Shown here one piece after another: positions 38,743-51,138 of a stretch of DNA of 64,000 bases; within the stretch, counting starts at the first letter, position 1, and the number at the start of each line of letters is the position of its first letter. Below the pieces are notes generated by a model. The model made no database searches and was not told where the DNA came from. It saw only the letters and a program-made list of their open reading frames with translations. The position numbers were made by a program, and so were the translations under genes. Origin of the DNA: Phaeotremella fagi (Eukaryota > Basidiomycota > Tremellomycetes > Tremellales > Phaeotremellaceae); assembly GCA_001599715.1 (NCBI GenBank), contig BCHU01000006.1:496001-560000 (forward strand), written 5' to 3'.

Positions 38743-39121
38743 TTTTGAGTAAGAAGGGAAGAGTTGCATCAACCCGAAGAAAAAGTTCTTTGAATATATA
38801 TCTTAAAGAAAAAGAACTCACACACAAACACATCCCACATCGTGTTAACTGCGCCTTCCCCGTCAATCATCCCAAGCGATTAACAATCAGATAAAAAAGG
38901 TAGATACAGGATGCATACATGATATAAGCTACAGGATGACGTTTTCATCGTGCAACTATTTATAAGAAGAAACGTATACCAAGGGAGAGCGCGGTAATAG
39001 CAAGAATTTCCCAAGAACCTAGTTTCTTCCCGTCCAAACATAATTTCGCCACTTCTATGGTTCGAACGCCTGATCAGGATTCAACCGTACCGTAGTGTCT
39101 AATTGGTTACTATACAACGCG
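38743..39121. other. Intergenic region
   Basis: About 380 bp between the BRF1 stop and the possible small gene. An upstream reading on the minus strand (from about 38870) begins MIDGEGAVNTMWDVFVC but does not link convincingly to anything. I see nothing else here. Confidence 0.35.
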
Positions 39122-41621
39122 TTATTCATCCAACGGAGCATCGTATTCTGGATTATAATCTTCTTCTTCACCGTTATCATCTGATAATTCAAAATCAACA
39201 CCAACCAACTCGTTATCGCAGAAGAGATAAAACGTACCATCATCTTTCTCGTCGTCCTTCTCATCATCCATACGTTGCAACGAGTTACCTCGGCTTCCAC
39301 TTTTCTCGTCGTCCCAGAGAATACCCAGTTTGTCCAGTGCCGCGAAATTGATTTTATTCGTGATCTTCTTCGAAGCTTTGAAACTCTCCATAGCGGCTTC
39401 GGCACTTTTGTATGGTCCTTTGTGGACTTGAGCGATGTTACGCTTACGTTTGGGCTAAAAAGTAGGAGGGAACTATTAGTTTCTTTTCAACTTTGAATTA
39501 TTGAAGTACTTACCTTGGGTTTATTGGGATCGATACCATGAGCTTTATTATATGCCATTTTCTTCTCTTGTCTCTCTAAAAACGACGTCAATATCAAGAA
39601 CCAAATTGATTACCTACCTTTCTCCTGCTCCAACCAAGTTCCATTATGACTCAACCACATCCGAGCTCTAGCCTGTCGTTCGTCCTCCTCCATAACCCAA
39701 TAAAAATCTAACTCGTCTTCGTCCAAATCATCAAACACCTCTTCAGCCTTAACCCTAGCTCCCTTCTCACGAGCTATCCTAGCTCTATCAACAGCTTCGA
39801 TCTCCTGAATAACTTGTCTGGGATCACGATCTTGAATCCATAGTTTCAATTTTGCCCGGAGCTCGTCACCCCGCCAAAGAATCGTGTTGTCAGATAGATA
39901 TTTGGTTTCGAGATGTTGATAGACTGCCTCCTCGTCCTCCCAATTATCGAAAGTTTCGGTTTTAGGTGGTACATTGTTGTGACCCTCGATTTCTCTCAGT
40001 GGAGTACTTTCATCTTCCTTCTCATCCCCTGATTTTTCATCTTGATCTCCATCTTCCTCAACTGCGTCTTGTGCTAAAACTTCTAATTCCTCCAAACCAA
40101 GAGGACCGTCGTTCGCGCCAACAGCTCGTAAAGATCTTTGGAAAGCAGCTTTTTCTCTGGCTTTCTCCGCCTTCTTCTCAGCCGCAGTTCGAACATTACC
40201 AGCATCAGTGATGTCCGCCAATTCCGCCGCGTAATCTTCACGATTCAAAGGAGCCATGTCGACGTCCTCTTCATCGACACCAACTTCATCCAAATCAATG
40301 CCTTCAGCAACAGCTGCGATAGCACCCTCGACATCGAGTTGTCTTTGTTTCCCCTTCCGCTTCTTCTTCTTCGGATTTGAATCATCTTCCTCTTCTTCCT
40401 CTTCGTCCCCGTTTTGAGACCTTGAAGCATCTCTCTCCCGTTTCGCTTCTTCCCTCTTAGCCCTTGCAATGGCTTTCTTCATAATAGGTGGTAATTCCCC
40501 TTGAGTCCCTTCATCCAGTTGAGCACTGGTCAAACCCCTCCATTCCTCGATAGTCAATTGAGCACCAGAACTTTTCCCAAATTCGACTAAACGTTTTTTG
40601 ATAGTTGTCGGTGCAACTTTAACGACTTGAGCGACTTCTTCAGGGGTTCTGAGATAGTTACTCATTCGTCCGGCGATAATCAGACAAGCACCGCAGATAC
40701 CAGCAGGACGACGACCTTGAGTCATCCAATCGGCTTTGAAACGACGAACCAGTCGACTAGCATCTTCAGCAACTACTCTTGCATCGTCCCTCCCAAAGTC
40801 TAGTTGATTGGCAAACCGTAAATTGTAGATTGCTGGATCGACCATTGGGAGTATATCTATATCCATATGAAGAATTGATCGTAGTTTCAAATATGTCGAA
40901 CCGAGTTCATAAACGTTAATCTAAAAGGTTCAGTTTTGTTATTGAGAACTCTAAGAAAAACTTTCGACTCACTGATAATCTCTCACTGAAATCTATCAAC
41001 ATATGGGCGTCTCCAGCTAGACGACATTGTAAATAAAGACAACTGGCGATAACATAATCCGTCTTTCGACCTCGATTGAATTTGTTGTCGATTGCTAAAC
41101 TGAATAATCGAGAGGCAGCGTTATAAGTATGAAACGTGACACCCATTTTTAAACCAAGTTGTTTAATTTTAGATGATCCTGATCGGGTCAGTACTCTGCT
41201 ATATGAATATAACCAACCTTCTGACTTGATTCTCTCTGAACTTTGATGTCCGCCACCAGATCTGAAACCTGATATACCAGCTATGAAATGATTAGTGAAT
41301 GAAGTTATGTGGAGTTTAGATCAATGGACTTACTTTGATGATGTGATACGAATGTACCTTGGACAACAACTCTACCACCAGAAGTTTCACCGAACCCAAC
41401 TTCCGATACTAGAATACTGTCTTCGACGATGGTACCACACTCTTGACATCTGAGTTGAGTTAGAGATTGTGAATTGGATTTAACTTACACTATGTTACCA
41501 GCTGAGTGATCTGTGTGCAGGTATTCAGTAGTTCGACATAGGGGACATGGTTTCTAAGATATCATATTAGTCAATTATCTATCTTCAAGATTTAATGTGG
41601 ACATCTACTTACGGGTGCCAT
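39122..41621 (-). CDS. BRF1: TFIIIB subunit BRF1, RNA polymerase III initiation factor
   Basis: Brf1 joins TBP and Bdp1 to recruit Pol III to tRNA and 5S genes. A 9-nt first exon (ATG GCA CCC, 41621-41613) leads into the N-terminal zinc ribbon CPLC...CQEC (Cys 6, 9, 26, 29). The two cyclin-like repeats follow: GVTFHTYNAASRLFSLAI, RKTDYVIASCLYLQCRL, and FGRDDARVVAEDASRLVRRF, RRPAGICGACLIIAGRMSNY, TPEEVAQVVKVAPTTIKKRL. The C-terminal part is acidic/Lys-rich with the Brf1-specific TBP-binding block KSAEAAMESFKASKKITNKI. It ends NPEYDAPLDE. Divergent from UBA2 across about 395 bp. Firm. Confidence 0.94.
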
Positions 41622-42015
41622 GACGGCCTGTGCGAAGACAGGGGGAGTTTCTAAAAGCTGATGGTATTGGAAATTGTCGATTGGTCTGCTTGCTTGGAGT
41701 TGGTTCTATTCTTCTTGTTGCGTGTTCTGTCTATATCTCTAGTTCTAATTCTCCATAGGTATAATAGACTATGCTTGCTGTTTTGTGTACTTGAACAGTA
41801 TTCTATATCCTCGAGTCACCAAAACAACAACATATACACAAAGAAATCAACGGAAGCAAATTTAACCTACTGATATGCTCCTATTTTATTTATTTTTCAT
41901 CATTATTTAAGATTAATCCCAATGTGGAGGTTATAACTTAGGAGTTGTTTAGGATTAGTTGCTTTTCAACATCATCAATTTGACCATCACTCCAACTCTT
42001 TCTTCTTCACCCACA
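41622..42015. promoter_or_regulatory. Divergent promoter between BRF1 and UBA2
   Basis: About 394 bp between outward-facing starts. AT-rich, with no supported gene. Both core promoters lie here. Confidence 0.45.
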
Positions 42016-44454
42016 ATGTCTACTTCACGTCTATCACACGTTCAAGCATTGCTGGGTAAAGATGTATTCGAGAAAATAAGACATACAAAAATATTAGTCG
42101 TTGGTGCAGGTGGTATAGGTTGTGAATTGTGTAAGTGTAGTACATGGCATCATCATCCAACGTGAACAATCGAGTCACCACGAACTGACATAACAACTCT
42201 CCACCCAACAGTAAAGAATCTCGTTCTAGTAGGATTCGCAAACATAGAAATTGTAAGCTTTAAACCCTCATCCGATACTTCCACTAAAAAATCCCATTAG
42301 ATCGATTTAGACACAATAGATCTATCCAATCTAAACAGACAATTCTTATTCCGTAAACCTGATATATCAAAACCAAAAGCTTTGGTTGCAGCAGCCACAG
42401 CTAGACATTTCAATCCATCTTCTGGAATCCATATTCATGCGAGACATGGGAACGTTAAAGAAGCTTCTAATGATGTTGAATGGATTTCTGGATTCGGTTT
42501 GGTCATGAACGCATTGGATAATATGGGTTGGTCAGCTAGTCCTTACGAGTATGCGACATAGCTGATGTGAATATAGACGCTAGACGTCATGTCAATCGTC
42601 TTTGTCAGGCTGCTAATGTCCCTTTGATCGAATCTGGTACAGCGGGATATCTAGGTCAAGTCACTCCCATTATCAGAGTAGGTGTTGAACCACTACAACC
42701 TTGGTTACGTGACTAACTAACGTACCAAAAGGATGAAACGGAATGTTTCGATTGTGTTCCGAAACAAGCACCCAAATCTTTCCCAGTTTGTACGATTCGT
42801 GCGACACCCAGTGAACCTATCCATTGTATTGTTTGGGGGAAGAGTTATCTTTTCAAGTGAGCTATGACGTCTACAGCTCCAGGTGAATCCAGCTTACAAA
42901 TGTTACAGTAAAGTCTTTGGTGAAGATGATGAAGCTGGTGACAGTGAAGAACTAGAAAAGGCGTTAGAGAATGGTGAAAATGGTAAGTAATTGTGTTTTG
43001 AAATAGTGCTGAAGCTGACCACATTTTCCAGCTGAGGAGATTGATAATTTGAAGAAAGAAGCGGCGGCATTCAGAGAAGTCAGAAAGAATTTAGGTGAAG
43101 AAGATGGACCAAAACAAGTTTTCCACAAGGTGAGTGAGACGAGGTTGTGATAACACAAGACTAACATGATACTAGGTATTCAACGAGGATATCAATAGAC
43201 TACTAGCTATGGATGAAATGTGGAATGTTCCTGGTAGAGTCCGTCCTACACCTTTGGATTATGATGCTATTATCGATGGAAGCTTTGTTGCACCTCCCGT
43301 TAGAGGTCCAGCACCGAGTGCACCTGGTACATCTGCAGTACAAGCCAATGGTAATGGTACAAGTACGAATGGGAAAGTAGCCAACGGAGGCTTGAAGGAT
43401 CAACGGGAATTGAGTGTTAAAGAGAATCTCGAGTTGTTTATGGATAGGTGAGCTTCCCGAACCCTGTGAATGGAAGAAAGCTGACGAGATTCTCATCCAG
43501 TTGTCAACGACTTGCTGCCCGATCGATCGCACGTCCAGATATAGTTTTATCATTCGATAAAGACGACGATGACACGTTAGATTTCGTTCTGGCAACGGCA
43601 AATCTACGTGCAACAGCTTATGGTATCGCTACCAAAACCCGATTTCAAGTCAAGGGTGAGCATGGGTCTGAGTTTTTAAAGCAGTAACTGATACGGCTTA
43701 GAAATGGCCGGTAACATCATTCCAGCAATCGCTACCACAAACGCCATCATTGCAGGATTAATAGTGATGCAATCGTTAAATCTCCTCTCTAAAAACCTCA
43801 AACAAACCAAAAACGTCTTCCTCAAAGCCGATCCAACGAGACCGTTAGGTCCGTATACGATCAACAAACCAGATCCCAAATGTCCAGTCTGTCGAGATAT
43901 CTACATCCCACTTCAAGCTGATAGTGATCATCTCACACTTGGGGAATTCTCTGAGAAATGTCTTAAATGGTTGAATGTCAATGGTGGTGGTGAAGAAGAA
44001 GAGGAAATTGAATGGACAATCTATGAAGGTGCAAGAGTACTTTTCGATCCTGATTTCGATGATAATCTAGGGAAAACTCTTAGTTCACTTGGAGTAGTCA
44101 GAGGGAAGATGTTGACGGTCGTCGATGAAGATGAGAAATATCGACCGATCCATTTCTGTATTTGTGAATTGTGAGTGAAAACCCAACACCGATTGATTTA
44201 CGCAACGGAAAATGCTGACAAAGAATAGACCACCGAATTCAACGACTTCATACATCCTTCCAGAGATTTCACCGGTTATTCCTGAAAGACCAGCGAAACC
44301 GGTTGTCGCGTCTCCATCACCTGAACCAGAGATTATCCAGGCGTTGCCTGCGAAAGTTGGGGTTAAACGAGCTGCTCCTGATGATGAGGATGGGGAGGAG
44401 GTTAAGAGGAGGAAGATTGTTGTTGAGGATGATGATGATTTTGAGATTTTGTAG
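42016..44454 (+). CDS. UBA2: SUMO-activating enzyme subunit UBA2
   Basis: Uba2 with Aos1 forms the E1 that adenylates SUMO and passes it to Ubc9. The N-terminal Rossmann part reads [45 protein letters not shown] (split here for quoting only by its core [17 protein letters not shown]), and [17 protein letters not shown]. The catalytic Cys lies in [20 protein letters not shown]. Zinc Cys pairs are present (CFDC near the Cys domain, CPVC later). A ubiquitin-like fold follows and the C-terminus has a Lys/Arg nuclear signal ([18 protein letters not shown]) and acidic tail. About ten exons. Divergent from BRF1, convergent with MED18. Confidence 0.94.
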
Positions 44455-44682
44455 ATGATGCGTATAGTATGTATATGGGTGTTACGAATTGAATTGGTTT
44501 AGTAGGTCACTGGGGTTTGGAGAGTGCTGGACATCAGATCTATTTACATCGGACTCGAAAGGAATAGATCGATTCCTTATGCAAAGGAAGATTTAAAGAG
44601 AAACGGTGAATAAGTATACAAACATACATACAATGCTTATAACCCAAACATCTAAGATCTAACCTATATAGAAAGGAATAAA

Positions 44683-45426
44683 TCATCTCCCAGTACCCCA
44701 TTCCAACCCATCCAAACTCTCACAAAAAGTTTTCATGACACCAACCAAATCTTCTAAACTCGGATCACCGCGTGTGGAAACCGATAAAACGGGTCTGGAG
44801 GGGATGAGTTGGATGAGATATGGTTCCGACGTCAACGTCGACGACGTCGTTGACGTCGACGGGTCGGGGTTCTCCCCATCGGAGAACAACTTTGTTATCA
44901 TCATATGCAGAGTCAAGGGGTTTTGAGATTGGAGAGGGAGATAGAATAGGATTCCGGTTTGGGTTGATTGATGTGAATAGCTGTTTCTTTTATTAGTACG
45001 ATGATACAGGAAAAGATGACGGGGAGGGGAAGCCCACCTAAACCCTAAAGATTGGATATAAGTCTTGATAGATTTCTCAGATGATCGACCGAGAATCTCA
45101 ACATTGATACAAGCCTGAACCCTAGTTTCAGAATATTCACGAGCAGAAAGTGGTGGTGAGAGGTAGGTTAACGTGTGAGTCCAACCCCTCTCCGAGGGCC
45201 TCTCCCTCCCCCCCTCCTTCAGAGGGGGATCACCAAAATGCATCGATCGTAACCGTAAATCCCTATTTTGGTTGATAACAGGATTCCTAGATTGATAATG
45301 AACATCTTTGATGGTTATTTTCGTTGATTTAAGAGCTGTAAGTGAGATTTTCGAGAGGGTTGAGAGATAGTCCTGAGGGGGGAGGAGGGCGTAGATTGAT
45401 GGTAGGAGGGGTGTTTGGTTACTCAT
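44683..45426 (-). CDS. MED18: Mediator complex subunit 18 (Srb5-type)
   Basis: Mediator links activators to RNA polymerase II; Med18 sits in the head module. Start MSNQTPLLPSIYALL at 45426. Blocks matching the family pattern are YQSRNPVINQNRDLRLRSM, RVQACINVEILG...IQSLGF, HQSTQTGILFYLPL and the C-terminal LVGVMKTFCESLDGLEWG. The frame is open throughout, but a 57-nt stretch (near 44985-45041) has donor GTGGGC, a TACTAAT branch site and AACAG acceptor, so it is probably an intron of length divisible by three; removing it joins IQSLGF to SYSHQ. Assignment is by pattern, since Med18 is poorly conserved. Confidence 0.72.
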   Translation of the reverse strand: MSNQTPLLPSIYALLPPQDYLSTLSKISLTALKSTKITIKDVHYQSRNPVINQNRDLRLRSMHFGDPPLKEGGRERPSERGWTHTLTYLSPPLSAREYSETRVQACINVEILGRSSEKSIKTYIQSLGFRWASPPRHLFLYHRTNKRNSYSHQSTQTGILFYLPLQSQNPLTLHMMITKLFSDGENPDPSTSTTSSTLTSEPYLIQLIPSRPVLSVSTRGDPSLEDLVGVMKTFCESLDGLEWGTGR

Positions 45427-45846
45427 CCGTGAGGTATGGTTTTTTTGGTTGTTGATGTTTGAGATTTTGTATTTGGAGATTTGAGGTTTTCGAACGACCT
45501 CCACTTTGGTTTTTGGCTTGATTTTTCACTTTCTTCGATCAACTTAATGAATTTTATTGAATGCTCAGTGCACAGTAGAATAATTCATTCTTCTTATTTT
45601 TCATATATCAATCTGTAGTTTAGATATGGGCCGGTGTTGCGTACTTATGCATAGTGAAAGTATCAGCAAATTCTCAGTGGTGTTCACAGGCAACTGTGCT
45701 ATTTAATGCGATTTTCCTTTGCCACGTCAGTCTCAACTCATTTGCTGAATCACTGCAATCAATTGTTCCTATCAATGCGAAGATATGCATAGAAGCTATT
45801 CCCCCATGTATCCTAAATAACCCAAGACATGCACTCCATACCGGAC
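45427..45846. other. Intergenic region
   Basis: About 420 bp between mL59 and MED18, both on the minus strand. It holds the MED18 promoter and mL59 terminator. I see no other gene. Confidence 0.4.
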
Positions 45847-46508
45847 CTAGAACGGTAAAGACGGTTTCGAGCTGAATTTAGCTTCGTTCTTTGTCTAGAA
45901 ACAATAAATCACAATCAGTATTCAATCCTTATCAATTAGACTTTCCAACATACCCTCTTCCAATCTTTAATCCTCTTCTCCATCCCTTCCAATCTATCCT
46001 CCACATCTTTCTTCCTAGACCCAGCCTCCCGCTCATGTTTATGACCTTTAAACATCCTCTTCCTCACCCCATAAACGCTCTTCTCAACTTCCTCAGCGAA
46101 CCCACCCAAAAACTCTATCTTCCTACCACCATACCAATCCAACACCGGTTGCGAAGATTTTTGACTTCGATGAACAGGTGAAAGATTTGATAGATCTTGA
46201 TCGAAATATAATTTCTTTAAGCGTCTTTTGCTGATTTGGGCAGGTATGTGGGTTATGAATTTTGTTTCTGGATTGATGGTGTGTTTTGGATATGTTATTT
46301 TTCGGGTTGGTTTTAATGGATTGTTGATGGTTATTAATGAAGATGAGGATGACGATTGGGGATCGTTGTCGAATTGGTTGACTTGATTTCTGATTAATTT
46401 GTATATTGGAGTTGGGAGGTTGTAAGCTGCTATTGATTTTTTTGATGTTTCTACTATGGACGATAAAGACCTTGATGATGTTGTGAATAACCTTGCTGGG
46501 TTTGACAT
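45847..46508 (-). CDS. MRPL25: Mitochondrial large ribosomal subunit protein mL59
   Basis: mL59 is a fungal mitochondrial ribosomal protein. MSNPARLFTTSSRSLSSIV is a likely presequence. Motifs are LPTPIYKLIRNQV, the basic block ISKRRLKKLYFD, VLDWYGGRKIEF and RMFKGHKHEREAGSRKKD, ending MEKRIKDWKR. A first exon (46508-45954) would read through to a stop at 45936, but a clean 59-nt intron (donor GTATGT 45953, acceptor TTTCTAG) joins to 45894-45847 in phase, giving an end TKNEAKFSSKPSLPF typical of the family. I prefer the spliced model (200 residues). Divergent from ATP2. Confidence 0.75.
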
Positions 46509-46776
46509 TGTGGTAGGGAGGGGAGGTAGTGGTAGAGGGAGATAGAGATGAATGAGAGCAGCAACAATTCTACAAGCATCTTCTACCACCACACTACACC
46601 TCGTCCGAAACGCCGCGAAACGCCGTGGCACCCTTAGAACCCCGTTCCGCACCGCACCACAGTGTCCCCTCTCTCCCCCTTGCTGTTTAAACATCTACTT
46701 CTATTTCTATCTTCTCTTTCCTCCTCCAACACCCCCCTCTCCCCTCATCTAACCTCTTAAAATCCATATTCTGAAC
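46509..46776. promoter_or_regulatory. Divergent promoter between mL59 and ATP2
   Basis: A 268-bp gap separates two mitochondrial-protein genes facing outward. The ATP2 side has a long pyrimidine-rich tract (about 46668-46750, many CT runs), a pattern common upstream of highly expressed fungal genes. Shared control is plausible but not shown. Confidence 0.5.
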
Positions 46777-48848
<2,072 letters not shown>

Positions 48849-49281
48849 ACCTAAACGCCTAAAACGATCTTTCCAATCATTCCAAATCTCCCAATGAAGA
48901 ATTAAGAAATCAACCCAAAAAAGAAATTTTATTATCAAAAGCAGTCAATGAATCTCAAGTCAAATTTGTTCCCCCTTTTTTTTCTCTCCGTTTAGCATGT
49001 TTTCCCTTCTTATAACAAATTTGGTGCATTTTGATTTGATTACTTTTTCGATAGTAGATTTCTTTCCCCCTCTTATTTTCTTTGTTGGAGTTGGTTTGGT
49101 TTTGGTTGGAAGGATTTAATTAATACAAAATGAAATGAATTTGAATGGCAAAATGAATACGAGCAGTGGTTTGCAGTTTGGTGCCACTTGATATGCCTTG
49201 AAACCCTCGTTTCGTTGTACAAGTATTGATTTAAATTCGAATTCGAATTTATTTTGGAATTTCTTAATCATCATTCATAAA
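48849..49281. other. Intergenic region between ATP2 and ATP11
   Basis: About 430 bp on the same strand, AT-rich with T runs (near 48970-49080) suited to 3'-end formation. It also holds the ATP11 promoter. No gene is supported. Confidence 0.4.
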
Positions 49282-50588
49282 ATGTTAAGATCATCATTTA
49301 AATTCACCAGATCTCTACTCCCCTCTCCAGGATCAACATCAACCTCAAGAATAGTATCCTGCCAAAGAATCAACCAGGTAACCCAAATTAGGAATTTCCG
49401 ATATTCACCTAAAGCGTTTAATGTTTTACAAGAACTTGAAGAGAAATTGAATCCTAGGGAGATCATTGAGAAGAAGAAGAAGGCTTTTGAAGAGAAATAT
49501 GGTGATAAATTGAGGAAGAAGATCGAATTGTATGTCTCCTGATTTTCATTCTATATATTTTGATTCTTTTCTCTCATTTTTGCTTGGTGTTTGATGCATG
49601 CTGATACTCCTTTTAGGGAGGGCGTTAACGACCTCGAGGAATTGAAGAATAAGGTCATCCCTAAGAAAATCGCTTTTTCTGAGAAGGTTAAAGATGAATC
49701 GAAGATTCCAACTTCAACTCCAGTCACGTCTGCTGCTACAGCTTCAACGAAGGCTTCTAAGAAGGTCTCAACTAAACCTTCACCATCCCAAGCTGAAGGT
49801 GATCGAGCTGGCATCAAAGTGAGTTAAACGTCGAGCGATGAGTTCCGTTCTAACTCACCCTTCAGCCCCTCTCATCCATCCTCAACCTCCCACTGATTCA
49901 TCTCACACCCCACGATTCCGAGGCGATCTCAAAAATCTGGACGTCATACCATACCCTCCACCCTTCCCTTTCCAATTCATATCTCTCAGCAGCACTCCCC
50001 AGCACCACTTACAACTCAATCATCAAATTAGCGAAACAGAACCCGTTCTTCGTACTCCCTTTACCAAGAGATGCTAGCGATACCAGCACTAAATCGGAAG
50101 GGGAGAAAGTCCAGACAGATTCATACGAGATGTTTTTTTTACAATGGTTATTCCATCCTACACCGACTTCTACCACTGCACCTTCCAACAAAGAAATCCC
50201 AGAAACCACATCAATCTTATTCACCCCTCTTGAGGAATATCGAAAATCAAACGAATGGGCTCAACCCCATCTAGTCATAACCCATTATCCAGATCTATCA
50301 AATTCACACGACGTAGTCTTAATGCGCGGTGAGATCAGTTCTCAAACCCCAACCTCAGGTGGAGGGAGTCTAAGTAATCCAGGATACATGCTTTCACAGT
50401 ATCAAGCTCAATTACTTGTTTTGGCGTTGCAGAGATTTTATTGTACAGATGTTGAAGTTTTTGGGGAGAGTTTTGGGGAGGGGGAGGAGAGGAGGAGAAG
50501 AGGGAGGATGTTGGTTGATTTTAGGGAACGACCGGGGGAGTGGGATTGGGAGGGTTTGGTCGGGATGGCTTATGGTGGTTTGGTATAG
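49282..50588 (+). CDS. ATP11: F1-ATPase assembly factor ATP11 (beta-subunit chaperone)
   Basis: Atp11p binds free F1 beta subunit in the mitochondrial matrix and holds it for assembly. N-terminal MLRSSFKFTRSLLPSPGSTS is a presequence. A coiled, Lys/Glu-rich stretch (LEEKLNPREIIEKKKKAFEE) is followed by a Ser/Thr/Lys linker, then the family core: LIHLTPHDSEAISKIWTSYH, LAKQNPFFVLPLPRD, YEMFFLQWLFHP, ILFTPLEEYR, LVITHYPDLSNSHDVVLMRG, and a C-terminal block with DVEVFGESF and VDFRERPGEWDWEGLVGM. Three exons; a Gly/Pro linker (EISSQTPTSGGGSL) is present. Neighbours ATP2, its binding partner. Confidence 0.88.
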
Positions 50589-51138
50589 GTCGTTTTGTTT
50601 ATAGAGATAGATTTGATTTTGCATTGCATTGCATTGCGTTATTGTACAAGTGCTCTCCTTTGGTGATATGGGATTTACAGGATCCTATTCCTTGCTACAC
50701 TCCTTTCCTTGCTTCTCTTACCTCACCACTTTCAATTGACATCTTTGCTGGTGTAGGTGTAAGTACAAGTAAATGTTCTGTGTCAGTATGCACCTTCCCA
50801 TGCATATGATTTATCATCGCACTGCACTGGTAATCTCTATCCAGCCATACTTGACATCCTGGTGGTATTATTTGATTCCGGTACTGTTGTTGTGCTGTGT
50901 TCTCTCCAGAAGAATTGTTCTTTGCATTTTGGTTGATATTTCATTCTTCACATTAACACATCCATATAATAAAACACCACCGACTAAAAACACATGATGT
51001 ATCCAAAGAGACTCGTCCAATTTCATATCTAACTACCCAACCAGCACGAAAGTATACAAAATGGTCATTCCCGGTCGTCATCAGCCGACCATAAACTCAT
51101 CTAGCTAGCCCAAGATTCAAGTTTCAAGTACTTGTACG
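50589..51138. other. Intergenic region
   Basis: About 550 bp between ATP11 and the chromodomain gene, same strand. A short GCATT repeat lies at 50620-50640. No supported gene. Confidence 0.4.
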
